From NCBI GenBank assembly GCA_051648485.1, contig JBOFFH010000040.1, positions 1 to 16,730 on the forward strand: a stretch of 16,730 nt of DNA. The letters run 5' to 3'. The stretch comes from JAGNZR01 sp051648485 (GTDB taxonomy: Bacteria > Fusobacteriota > Fusobacteriia > Fusobacteriales > Fusobacteriaceae). Positions 1 through 6,621 of the stretch are shown in pieces. Under the pieces are notes generated by a model that saw only the letters and a list, made by a program, of their open reading frames with translations, was not told the DNA's origin and made no database searches. Numbering within the stretch: position 1 is the stretch's first letter; each line of letters opens with the position of its first letter. The translations under genes and the position numbers were made by a program.

Positions 1-7
1 TTGAAGT

Positions 8-1348
8 TCATATTTGTGAAAAGCTTTTCAAAGAATCAAATTCAATTTTTTTCAACGATTTTAGCATAAGAGGAAGACTCAGAAAAAGACAGCTAAATTC
101 TCCTACAGGTGTAGCTAACCATATTCCTATATTTCCAAAAAAAATTGGAAGAATCAATAAGGGAATAACCACAAAAACTATAGATCTAGATAAGGAAATT
201 AGCCCGGATTCAAATGGTTTTCCTATCGCTGTATGAAAAGCCCCTGAAATAACATTGAGAAATGAGAAAATATAAGCAAAAGTAAAATAAGTGATAACTT
301 CTTGAGTAAGGGAAGCTAAAGTCGAATTTCCCTTTGCAAATGTCTCAATAAGAGGTGTGCTGTAAAATCTCAGAAAAATAAAAGATATGATTCCTACTAC
401 TCCACCACATAAAACACTTATTTTTAAAACCTCATATATATTTTTTATTCTTTTAGCTCCAAGATTATAAGATACTATAGGCTGAATTGCTGAGCCAAGT
501 CCATAAAGAGATATATTCACGAGCGAATTCATATAAAAAACTACAGTAAGAGCAGAAATACCAAGTTCTCCAATACTTTTCATAACAGCAAGATTAAAAG
601 TATAAATAGTTACAGATGATGAAACCAGTGTAAGCATTTCAGAACTTCCATTGTAAAGTATATCTTTTAATAGTTTTATATCACCGCTAGGTTTTTCAAA
701 TTTAAAAAATCCTATAAGAACTAGGGCTCCAATAGCATTAGCAATACAGGTAGCAGTTGCAGCTCCTGTCATTCCCAGATTAAATTTCACTAAAAAAAGA
801 TAATCCATAATAACATTTCCTAAAAGACAAACGCCTCCACTCAAAAATGTAAGATTCGGTCTTCCTGCTACTCTCATAAAAGTTTCAGTCATAATAGGAG
901 CATTACACAGTAAACTCATAAGAATCATCACCGAAAGATATGGTTTCACATAATGAACTAGACCTTCATTGACTCCTAAAAAATTCATAATTTGTGGAAG
1001 AAAAATTAGAGATACGACAGATAAAAATCCAATTATTCCAAGATAAACTAAAAAAGTAAATGATGTTACTTCGTCTGCTTTTTTCTTTTTCCCATCTCCT
1101 AAATAAGTCCCAGCAATTACAGCACCTCCTGATGCTATCATTAAAGATACACCTATAAAAAAAGATATAAGAGGCATCGATAAATTGACTGCAGCAAGTC
1201 CCTTTGCTCCTAAAAAATTTGCGATAAATATTCCATCAATCATAGTTTGTATCGCAACAACTAACATCCCTGTAACACTAGGAAAAGCAAATTTAAAAAA
1301 CAAGCTTTTCATACAATCGTTTTCAAAAGTATTTTTTTCAGTATTCAT
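8..1348 (-). CDS. MATE family multidrug efflux transporter
   Basis: A 446-residue polytopic membrane protein of the normal length for MATE antiporters (about 450 residues, 12 membrane helices). It probably exports cationic drugs or dyes in exchange for Na+ or H+ across the inner membrane. The N-terminal region around residues 30-60 (MIDGIFIANFLGAKGLAAVNL) is the typical first-helix-to-loop region of MepA-like MATE proteins. Hydrophobic helices separated by short basic loops follow through to the C terminus. The ATG at 1348 is preceded by AAAGGAG at a good distance. The gene diverges from a MerR/BmrR-type regulator and its promoter has the MerR-type long spacer (1395-1426), so I infer drug-induced activation by that regulator. 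Substrate cannot be told from sequence. The stop codon lies 8 bases from the window edge, so anything downstream is unseen. Confidence 0.93.
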   Translation of the reverse strand: MNTEKNTFENDCMKSLFFKFAFPSVTGMLVVAIQTMIDGIFIANFLGAKGLAAVNLSMPLISFFIGVSLMIASGGAVIAGTYLGDGKKKKADEVTSFTFLVYLGIIGFLSVVSLIFLPQIMNFLGVNEGLVHYVKPYLSVMILMSLLCNAPIMTETFMRVAGRPNLTFLSGGVCLLGNVIMDYLFLVKFNLGMTGAATATCIANAIGALVLIGFFKFEKPSGDIKLLKDILYNGSSEMLTLVSSSVTIYTFNLAVMKSIGELGISALTVVFYMNSLVNISLYGLGSAIQPIVSYNLGAKRIKNIYEVLKISVLCGGVVGIISFIFLRFYSTPLIETFAKGNSTLASLTQEVITYFTFAYIFSFLNVISGAFHTAIGKPFESGLISLSRSIVFVVIPLLILPIFFGNIGIWLATPVGEFSCLFLSLPLMLKSLKKIEFDSLKSFSQI

Positions 1349-1394
1349 ATTTCTCCTTTAATAATTTTGTTAATTCAAATTTATATGCTACTAT

Positions 1395-1426
1395 AGTATA
1401 AAGCTTATCGTTAACGATAATGTCAA
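1395..1426 (-). promoter_or_regulatory. MerR-type promoter of the MATE gene with palindromic operator
   Basis: On the minus strand a consensus TTGACA (1426-1421) is followed by a 20-bp spacer and TATACT (1400-1395). The spacer contains the perfect 16-bp palindrome TTATCGTTAACGATAA (1405-1420). A 19-20 bp spacer with a dyad operator between -35 and -10 is the hallmark of promoters that MerR-family proteins activate by untwisting DNA. The divergently encoded MerR protein is the obvious ligand. The same site sits upstream of the regulator's own start, so autoregulation is likely. Seen: boxes, spacing and palindrome. Inferred: binding. Confidence 0.8.
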
Positions 1427-1446
1427 GATAAATTTAGGAGGTTTTT

Positions 1447-2271
1447 ATGAGAAAAGGATATAAAATAGGTGAAATTGCAAAGTTATTCAATATTTCAAAT
1501 AGAACCCTTATACATTATGATCATATCAATCTTTTAAAACCGGATTATGTGGATCAAGAAAACAGTTACAGATATTACTCTTTTCACCAAATATTTAAGC
1601 TCTATTTTATAATAATTTTAAAAAAATCTGGATTTTCACTTGAGGATATAAAAATATATACTAATAGTAAAAATATTGAAGAAAGTATTGAATTTCTTAA
1701 TTCTAAGGAAAAAATACTGAGTAAAAAGATAGAAGAATTTAAAAAAACTAGAAAAATCATTCAAGAAAAGCAAGAAGAATTTAAAAAAATTTCAAATTTA
1801 AAAGAGATGCTTCCTTCAATAGTTTCTGAAGGTCCTTTTAGAGCAGTTTTAGTAGATATTGAAGATTCTTTTTCTGGAATTGAAGTAGGAAAGGCATATA
1901 ATAATCTATTTAAGCTTGAAAAAAATTTAAATTTAAAAAACAAAAAATATATCGGCGGTGTCGATATAGAAAATTTAAAAAAAAGAGATTTTTTCAAGCT
2001 AAAAAATTTGGGAATATTAATTCCCGAAGAACTCAATATTCCCAGTAAAACCATATCTGAAAAAGCTAAATTTGCTACAATTCTTCACAAAGATTCTTTT
2101 GAAAGTTTAGAACAAAGTTATGAAAAACTCATTAATTTTATTGAATTAAATTCTTATGAAATCTTAGGAGACTCTATAGAAATTTCGAACGAGCTTTTAC
2201 TACCTTTAAAGAAAGGGATAGGCGGGATACTTAAAATCTTAATTCCAGTACAATCAATTGAAAAGAGCTAA
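1447..2271 (+). CDS. MerR family transcriptional regulator, BmrR-like multidrug sensor
   Basis: A 274-residue regulator. Residues 5-75 form a MerR winged helix-turn-helix (YKIGEIAKLFNIS, then TLIHYDHINLLKP and SYRYYS, matching the family's TLRYYD...GYRYYS pattern). Residues about 80-120 are a Lys/Glu-rich dimerisation coiled coil. The C-terminal 150 residues (from LPSIVSEGPFRAVLV) look like a GyrI/BmrR-type effector-binding domain, so the ligand is probably a lipophilic or cationic drug. The ATG follows AGGAGG at a good distance. It diverges from the MATE pump and shares an intergenic region holding the palindrome at 1405-1420. The pairing suggests that it senses a pump substrate and switches the pump on. 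No clear terminator lies between its end and the convergent hxlR-type gene ten bases away. Confidence 0.9.
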   Translation: MRKGYKIGEIAKLFNISNRTLIHYDHINLLKPDYVDQENSYRYYSFHQIFKLYFIIILKKSGFSLEDIKIYTNSKNIEESIEFLNSKEKILSKKIEEFKKTRKIIQEKQEEFKKISNLKEMLPSIVSEGPFRAVLVDIEDSFSGIEVGKAYNNLFKLEKNLNLKNKKYIGGVDIENLKKRDFFKLKNLGILIPEELNIPSKTISEKAKFATILHKDSFESLEQSYEKLINFIELNSYEILGDSIEISNELLLPLKKGIGGILKILIPVQSIEKS

Positions 2272-2281
2272 AATCTTTATT

Positions 2282-2617
2282 TCACTCTATAGGGCAAGAG
2301 TTCAAATATGTTTCAGCCCATTTTTCAATCATTTTTAAGGCGGGGAGAAGAGCCAATCCTTTTTCTGTGAGTTTATACTCTACTCTAGGTGGAACTTCAG
2401 GATAAACAGTTCTTTCTACTATCTTCTCTTCTTCTAAAGCTTTAAGTTGTTCATTCAATATTTTTTGACTAATTCCTTTAATTCTTCTTTGAAGTTCTAA
2501 AAATCTAACAGGTTCATTTTTTAAATGGCATATAATCAACCCTTTCCATTTTCCACGAATAAATTCTAATCCTAAATCTAGTTGGCAAAAATAATTTTTT
2601 TCTTTATAATTTAACAC
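2282..2617 (-). CDS. HxlR family winged-helix transcriptional regulator
   Basis: A 111-residue protein of the usual HxlR size. The hallmark order is all present: a Cys near the N terminus (C11), GKWKGLIICHL, RFLELQRRIKGISQKILNEQLKALEEEKIVERTVYPEVPPRVEYKLTE, then a C-terminal dimerisation helix. In HxlR relatives such as YodB, CatR and HypR an N-terminal Cys senses quinones, diamide or hypochlorite; C11 may do the same here, which is an inference. The start is GTG at 2617, chosen because GGAG lies 6 bases upstream. The gene diverges from a four-gene reductase operon and the long palindrome at 2704-2757 lies between them. Most likely it represses that operon and itself until an electrophile modifies it. 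Confidence 0.92.
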   Translation of the reverse strand: MLNYKEKNYFCQLDLGLEFIRGKWKGLIICHLKNEPVRFLELQRRIKGISQKILNEQLKALEEEKIVERTVYPEVPPRVEYKLTEKGLALLPALKMIEKWAETYLNSCPIE

Positions 2618-2681
2618 TTTATTCTCCTTTTATTCAAATCTTTTTATATTTATATATTAACATTTCAGACAATAATGTCAA

Positions 2682-2710
2682 ATAATAATAAAATTATTTA
2701 CATTTTACAA
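2682..2710 (-). promoter_or_regulatory. Promoter of the hxlR-type gene
   Basis: On the minus strand TTGTAA (2710-2705) is separated by 17 bp from TATTAT (2687-2682). The -35 box lies inside the left arm of the 25-bp inverted repeat at 2704-2757, so a protein bound there would cover it. Spacing is ideal; activity is inferred. Confidence 0.65.
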
Positions 2711-2757
2711 GTAGGCACTTTTTTGTAACTAATTACAAAAAAGTGCCTACTTGTAAA
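2704..2757. repeat. 25-bp perfect inverted repeat between divergent promoters, candidate HxlR operator
   Basis: Arms 2704-2728 and 2733-2757 are exact reverse complements (25 bp each) around a 4-nt centre, CTAA. The innermost part reads TTGTAACTAATTACAA, a compact dyad of a size suited to an HxlR dimer. The outer ends carry TTGTAA -35 boxes pointing away from each other. There is no T-tract, so this is not a terminator. The most economical reading is a single operator array controlling both divergent promoters symmetrically. As RNA it would fold into a long hairpin only if transcription crossed it. Confidence 0.75.
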
Positions 2758-2779
2758 TAAAAATATAATGACATATAAT
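2751..2779 (+). promoter_or_regulatory. Promoter of the reductase operon
   Basis: TTGTAA (2751-2756), a 17-bp spacer, then consensus TATAAT (2774-2779), about 36 bases before the first gene of the operon. The -35 box is the mirror image of the hxlR -35 box and lies in the right arm of the 25-bp inverted repeat. Further TATAAT strings at 2764 and 2785 lack a matching -35. Confidence 0.7.
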
Positions 2780-2814
2780 ATTTTTATAATACAAAGAAAC
2801 AAAGGAGAATAGCT

Positions 2815-3924
2815 ATGAAAAGTATTTTTGATAAAACAAAATTAGGAAATTTAAAAATGAAAAACAGAATAATAAGAGGAGCTCTTTGGGAAGATTTAGC
2901 TGATGAGAAAGGTGGTATGACTCCTGAACTTTCTGCTATTTATGAAGAGTTAGCTCAAGGTGGAGCTGGAACTCTTATAACCGGATATACTTTTGTTACT
3001 AAAGATGAGCAACCTAATCCAGGTATGATGGGTATTTATGACGATAGTTTTATTGATGAATATCAAAAATTTACAAATAAAATCCACCAGTACGAAGCTA
3101 ATATAATAATGCAAATAGTTTATGGTGGATTTATGACTGCATTCAACGTTGGTGAAAGAACTATTTGGGGACCTTCAACTATACAAGATGAAAATACAGG
3201 TACATGGGCTAAAGAAATTACAAAAGATGAGATAAAATATTTGGTTAAAGCTTTTGCTGATGCAGCCTTGAGAGTAAAAAAATCAGGATTTGATGGTGTT
3301 GAAATACATAGTGCACATGGATATTTACTGAGTCAATTTTTATCACCATATTATAACAAAAGATGTGATGAGTATGGTGGAAGTATCGAAAACAGAGGAA
3401 GAATCATATTTGAAATTTTTAATGCTATCAGAGAAGCAGTAGGAAAAGAGTTTCAGATTTGGATAAAATTGAATTCTGCAGATTATGTAAAAGAGGGTGG
3501 ACTTACAGAAGAAGATAGTATGTATGTAGCAAAAAAACTTTCAGAGTTAGGAATTGATGCTATTGAGGTTTCAGGTGGAAATGGTTCTATAAAAGAAGTT
3601 GTAAAAAATAATTTAGGTGCTGCTAGAACAAAAGTTATCGTTTCAAAAGACAATGAATCATATTTCAAAGATTATGCTCAAAAGTTGGCTGATATTGTAG
3701 AAACACCTATTATATTAATAGGTGGAAATAGACACATTGATGTTATGGAAAACATTTTAAACAATTCAAAGATAGAGTATTTTTCAATGGCTAGACCACT
3801 CACTTGTGAACCTAATTTGGTTAATATTTGGATGTCTGGAGATTTAAAAAGACCAAAATGCATATCTTGCAATAAGTGCTATTTTACACCTGGAAAAAGA
3901 TGTATTTTTAATTTGAAAAAATAG
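2815..3924 (+). CDS. NADH:flavin oxidoreductase, old yellow enzyme family
   Basis: A 369-residue FMN-binding (beta/alpha)8 barrel that probably reduces activated C=C bonds (enones, quinones) or nitro groups with NAD(P)H in the cytosol. The motif HSAHGYLLSQFLSP (165-178) supplies the His pair (H165, H168) that binds the substrate carbonyl. NKRCDEYGGSIENRGR (181-196) is the classic family signature. The C terminus carries Cys at 349, 352, 355 and 363. It resembles the [4Fe-4S] cluster motif of the dienoyl-CoA reductase branch, but with compact spacing and without the later FAD/NAD domains. Thus it is a single-domain member that could hold a cluster. It is first in an operon under the HxlR-type promoter; the ATG follows AAAGGAG. 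The exact substrate is unknown. Confidence 0.92.
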   Translation: MKSIFDKTKLGNLKMKNRIIRGALWEDLADEKGGMTPELSAIYEELAQGGAGTLITGYTFVTKDEQPNPGMMGIYDDSFIDEYQKFTNKIHQYEANIIMQIVYGGFMTAFNVGERTIWGPSTIQDENTGTWAKEITKDEIKYLVKAFADAALRVKKSGFDGVEIHSAHGYLLSQFLSPYYNKRCDEYGGSIENRGRIIFEIFNAIREAVGKEFQIWIKLNSADYVKEGGLTEEDSMYVAKKLSELGIDAIEVSGGNGSIKEVVKNNLGAARTKVIVSKDNESYFKDYAQKLADIVETPIILIGGNRHIDVMENILNNSKIEYFSMARPLTCEPNLVNIWMSGDLKRPKCISCNKCYFTPGKRCIFNLKK

Positions 3925-3942
3925 AACTAAGGAGTTGAAAAA

Positions 3943-4470
3943 ATGAATTCAATTTTTTATAGAAGAAGTATTAGAAATTTTACAGACAAAAATGTTGAGT
4001 GTGAAAAAATAGAGAGAATTTTAAGAGCAGCTATGCAAGCTCCATCAGCATATAATTTTCAACCTTGGGAATTTATTGTAGTTGAAAGTGAAGATAAAAA
4101 AAATGAAATCTCTATGATGAGTCCTTATGCTACACCAGCTAAAAAAGCTAAAATTTCCATAGTTATTTTAGGAAATACTAAATTAGTTGAAAGAGATAAT
4201 ATGTGGTTACAGCAAGATTTAGGTGCAGCTGTTCAAAATATGTTACTTCAAATTGTAGAAGAGGGACTAGGTGGAGTTTGGTTAGGATTTTATCCTGAAA
4301 TTGAAAGAGTTCAAAAAATAAAAAAATATTTTAATTTACCAGAGCATATAATACCTTTTGGAGTAGTGGCTTTGGGGTATTCAGATGAAGAAAATAAATT
4401 TGTAGATAAATACGATGAAACTAAAGTACATTGTGAAAGATATTGTTTTGAAGTTGAAGAAAACATTTAG
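3943..4470 (+). CDS. Nitroreductase family FMN-dependent oxidoreductase
   Basis: A 175-residue protein at the compact end of the nitroreductase family, which reduces nitro compounds or quinones with NAD(P)H as FMN-bearing dimers. RRSIRNF (7-13) is the typical N-terminal FMN phosphate-binding motif. APSAYNFQPWEF (33-44) matches the family's APS..N.QPW flavin contact. GLGGVWLGFYP and the GVVALGYSDEE end (replacing the usual ALGYP) complete the pattern. It starts 18 bases after the flavin reductase, with AAGGAG 8 bases before the ATG, so it is co-transcribed. HxlR-controlled nitroreductases are known in Bacillus (HypR-HypO), which supports a role in oxidative or electrophile stress. Substrate is not predictable. 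Confidence 0.92.
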   Translation: MNSIFYRRSIRNFTDKNVECEKIERILRAAMQAPSAYNFQPWEFIVVESEDKKNEISMMSPYATPAKKAKISIVILGNTKLVERDNMWLQQDLGAAVQNMLLQIVEEGLGGVWLGFYPEIERVQKIKKYFNLPEHIIPFGVVALGYSDEENKFVDKYDETKVHCERYCFEVEENI

Positions 4471-4498
4471 CCATTGAGGTGTTTCGAGGAGGAAAATT

Positions 4499-4795
4499 AT
4501 GGTCAGAGTAGTGGTTCCAATTAAAGTAAAAAAAGAGTTTTTAAAAAAATATTTAGAAATAGTTCAACTTCTTATTGAAAAAAGTAGAGGTGAAGATGGT
4601 TGCCTAGAGTATAATTTAGTAAAAACTGATATTGAGGATTTTTTCTATTTTATTGAACTTTGGAAAGATGAAAAAAGTTTTAAAGAACATATAAAAACTG
4701 AGCATTTCGAAGAGTATGTTCCTGTGTTAAATGGAATGCTAGAAACAAATTACCCTCCAGAGGTATATAATAGTATAACTCCTATTTCTAAATAG
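4499..4795 (+). CDS. ABM-domain protein, putative quinol monooxygenase (YgiN-like)
   Basis: A 98-residue ferredoxin-like alpha/beta protein matching the antibiotic biosynthesis monooxygenase (ABM) domain: an N-terminal strand (VRVVVPIKVKKEFLKKYLEI), then SRGEDGCLEYNLVKT, then FFYFIELWKDEKSFKEHIKTEHFEEYV. The EDGC.EYNL and LWKDE..F..H..T.HF elements are characteristic. Members are dimers; some, such as YgiN, act on quinols, while others degrade haem or simply bind small aromatics. It lies third in the HxlR-linked operon, 28 bases after the nitroreductase-family gene, with AGGAGG 7 bases from the ATG. In this setting a role in handling quinones or other aromatic electrophiles is the best guess. 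Confidence 0.85.
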   Translation: MVRVVVPIKVKKEFLKKYLEIVQLLIEKSRGEDGCLEYNLVKTDIEDFFYFIELWKDEKSFKEHIKTEHFEEYVPVLNGMLETNYPPEVYNSITPISK

Positions 4796-4866
4796 AGTTA
4801 GTGGGTGAGATTCTCAATAAAAAAAGTTAAAATTTTCAAAATAGAAAAAATGTAGGAGAGTGTAAA

Positions 4867-5691
4867 ATGTATAAATTAAACAATGGTGTAGAAATTCAAA
4901 ATTTAGGTTTTGGAACTTGGAAAGCTACGGATAAAGAGCAGTGCAAAAATTCAGTTAGAATAGCTTTAGAAACAGGATATAGACATATTGATACTGCTGC
5001 AATTTATGAAAATGAAGATGCAGTTGGAGAAGGAATAAATGAATTTTTAAAAAATAATTCAGTTTCAAGAGAAGAATTATTTATAGTGACAAAAGTTTGG
5101 AATACAGAACAAGGATATGAACTGACTTTAAAAGCATTTGAAGAATCTTTGAACAAACTAAAATTGGAGTATGTAGATATGTACTTGATTCACTGGCCAC
5201 AACCTAAAGATTTGAATAAAACTTGGGAAACTTGGAGAGCTTTAGAAACTCTTTGCAAAGAAGGAAAAGTTAAAACTATCGGTGTTTGTAATATGAAACA
5301 GCATCATCTTGAGTACATAATTGAAAACTTTAAAATTGTTCCAGCAGTCAATCAAATAGAGTTGCATCCACATCTTCAACAAAAAGAATTAAGAGAATTT
5401 TGTAAAAGTCATAATATTTTAATAGAAGCTTGGAGCCCTTTGATGCAAGGAGCTTTAGAACATAAAGGTCTTAAAGAATTAGCTAAAAAAAATAAAAAAA
5501 CAGTAGCTCAGATAGTTTTAAAGTGGCATATTCAAAATGGATTATTACCACTTCCTAAATCAGTTACTCCTTCTAGAATATCAGAGAATTTTCAGTTAAA
5601 CTTTGAGCTTTGTACTGAAGATATGGATTATATTAATTCTTTGGATAAAAATGAAAGAATGGGTCCTGATCCAGACGAGATAGATTTCTAA
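4867..5691 (+). CDS. Aldo/keto reductase
   Basis: A 274-residue NADPH-dependent (beta/alpha)8-barrel reductase of aldehydes and ketones, normal length for the bacterial AKR5 type. The catalytic tetrad is intact: D42 and Y47 in GYRHIDTAAIYENE, K76 in VTKVW, and H109 in YLIHWPQP. The cofactor loop LPKSVTPSRISEN (229-241) is the conserved phosphate-binding region. The usual GVSNF is GVCNM here, a mild variation. It is last in the operon, with a 71-base gap and AGGAG before the ATG. It may clear methylglyoxal or other reactive aldehydes. It is followed at once by a structured repeat and a strong terminator, marking the operon end. Confidence 0.93.
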   Translation: MYKLNNGVEIQNLGFGTWKATDKEQCKNSVRIALETGYRHIDTAAIYENEDAVGEGINEFLKNNSVSREELFIVTKVWNTEQGYELTLKAFEESLNKLKLEYVDMYLIHWPQPKDLNKTWETWRALETLCKEGKVKTIGVCNMKQHHLEYIIENFKIVPAVNQIELHPHLQQKELREFCKSHNILIEAWSPLMQGALEHKGLKELAKKNKKTVAQIVLKWHIQNGLLPLPKSVTPSRISENFQLNFELCTEDMDYINSLDKNERMGPDPDEIDF

Positions 5692-5711
5692 AATCTATTT
5701 TAACTAACTTT

Positions 5712-5793
5712 AGAGCCTTTTTAAAGTAGTTCTAACAATTTTTACCAAACTATGTAAAGGTAAAAGTTTAAAGACGCTTTATAAAGGCTCTAA
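5712..5793 (+). repeat. Structured about 82-nt element, copy A (possible 3'-UTR RNA or MITE-like repeat)
   Basis: The segment starts AGAGCCTTTTTAAAGTAG and ends CTTTATAAAGGCTCTAA. The outer 15 bases of each end pair with one mismatch. An inner hairpin TTTTACC...GGTAAAA is also visible. A second element at 14636-14715 has nearly the same first 25 bases, almost the same length and the same outer stem position. Both begin 20-21 bases after a stop codon on the same strand. It could be a conserved RNA or a small palindromic mobile repeat; I do not recognise the family. Confidence 0.6.
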
Positions 5794-5794
5794 T

Positions 5795-5828
5795 AAAAAA
5801 ACCTGCATTCATTGTCAGGTTTTTTTTT
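5795..5828. terminator. Bidirectional rho-independent terminator between the reductase operon and parB
   Basis: An A-tract, the stem ACCTG (5801-5805), a 10-nt loop and CAGGT (5816-5820) are followed by eight further T (5821-5828). A/T pairing extends the stem to about 11 bp. The A-tract on the left makes it work for the convergent parB transcript, whose stop is 10 bases away. Confidence 0.88.
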
Positions 5829-5838
5829 GAATAAATTA

Positions 5839-6621
5839 TTATTCTTTAATATATTTTTTTAAAATTTTCTCTACTTTTTTCATATCTTTTTCAAAATTAA
5901 TTTTTTCCATATCATTAAGTTTCATTATTGATATTTTGTCAAACATACTATCTACTAGTTTGTACTCACTCCTTATATCTGTATCTTCAACTTTTTTATA
6001 GTCCAATTCATTTATTTTGTTTTGCATCTCCAAGAGTTTAAAAAGCTCTATTTTTGTCACTCCCTCATCTATTACTCCAATAAGTTCCTTTTGTTGTAAC
6101 TCATCTTTAGAAGCCAATTCATTTATTATGTTTTGAGAAGTAGAACCTATAAAAGATTTTCCTAATTCAGTTTTAGCCATTACAAAAAGTCTATATCTTC
6201 TTTTGTGTCTTAAAGCTGTCATTTTGTTATATCCATTTAGTTCTAACCACAGAGTGTACACTCCATTATATTGATTGTCTCCACCTAGTTTTTCTTCTAC
6301 TTCTAAAAATATTTTACCGAGGTTTAATGAAGCTTTAGATTGTGTTTTAACAAGTTCTAAAGCTTTTTCTTTAAGAAATTCATTCAATTCTTTTTCTTGA
6401 GTTAATCCATCTAACTCTTTTAATTCCAATACTTTATCTAATTTTGAAAGAGCTTTTTCTATTTCATCTATTTTTGGTGGTAACAAGTTGTTACCACCAA
6501 CTTTTTCTTCTGCTGGTAACAACTTGTTACCAGCAGATTTTTCCTCTTTTCCATAAATATCTAATCCTATATCTCTTTTGTTTTCTTTGCTGCTATCTTT
6601 TCTTCTAGGTGGTAATCCCAT
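5839..6621 (-). CDS. parB: ParB-like plasmid partition (centromere-binding) protein
   Basis: A 260-residue, highly charged protein directly downstream of parA and overlapping it at TAATG, so translation is coupled. Position is the main evidence that it is the ParA partner. It lacks the usual ParB N-terminal GERR-type CTPase motif. Residues 1-50 are basic and low-complexity; 50-100 are helical (coiled-coil-like). The segment around 100-150 (SLNLGKIFLEVEEKL...GYNKMTALRHKRRYRLF) resembles the helix-turn-helix-like region of phage/plasmid DUF3102-type proteins, probably the DNA-binding part. The C terminus is helical (dimerisation). Two perfect DNA palindromes encode residues about 29-50 (GNKLLP and GNNLLP). 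Symbol given by role, not by close homology. Confidence 0.7.
   Translation of the reverse strand: MGLPPRRKDSSKENKRDIGLDIYGKEEKSAGNKLLPAEEKVGGNNLLPPKIDEIEKALSKLDKVLELKELDGLTQEKELNEFLKEKALELVKTQSKASLNLGKIFLEVEEKLGGDNQYNGVYTLWLELNGYNKMTALRHKRRYRLFVMAKTELGKSFIGSTSQNIINELASKDELQQKELIGVIDEGVTKIELFKLLEMQNKINELDYKKVEDTDIRSEYKLVDSMFDKISIMKLNDMEKINFEKDMKKVEKILKKYIKE
6474..6500. repeat. 27-bp perfect palindrome inside parB, candidate parS site 1
   Basis: Thirteen-base arms around a single central G (6487) pair perfectly; the core is GGTAACAAGTTGTTACC (6479-6495). The core is shared with the palindrome at 6509-6537, on the opposite strand. Being in coding DNA, it constrains residues GGNNLLPP of ParB. 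A repeated, symmetric sequence next to parA/parB is what a centromere or partition operator looks like; binding by ParB is inferred. Confidence 0.68.
6509..6537. repeat. 29-bp perfect palindrome inside parB, candidate parS site 2
   Basis: Fourteen-base arms around a single central C (6523) pair perfectly; the core GGTAACAACTTGTTACC (6515-6531) is the exact reverse complement of the core at 6479-6495. Centres are 36 bp apart. The outer bases differ from site 1 yet are still symmetric, so the symmetry itself appears selected rather than simply copied. Confidence 0.68.

Noticed and set aside
1761..2054. Antisense open frame within the MerR-type regulator gene
   Set aside because: Shadow of a well-supported gene on the other strand; no ribosome binding site or recognisable protein.
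2268..2300. Terminator between the convergent merR-type and hxlR-type genes
   Set aside because: No hairpin with a T-tract could be found in or around the ten-base gap.
3483..3872. Two antisense open frames within the flavin oxidoreductase gene
   Set aside because: The sense strand encodes conserved OYE motifs throughout; the antisense products look like random composition.
4800..4822. Small hairpin TGAGA-T-TCTCA before the aldo/keto reductase gene
   Set aside because: Five-base arms with a one-base centre and no T-run adjacent; probably chance.
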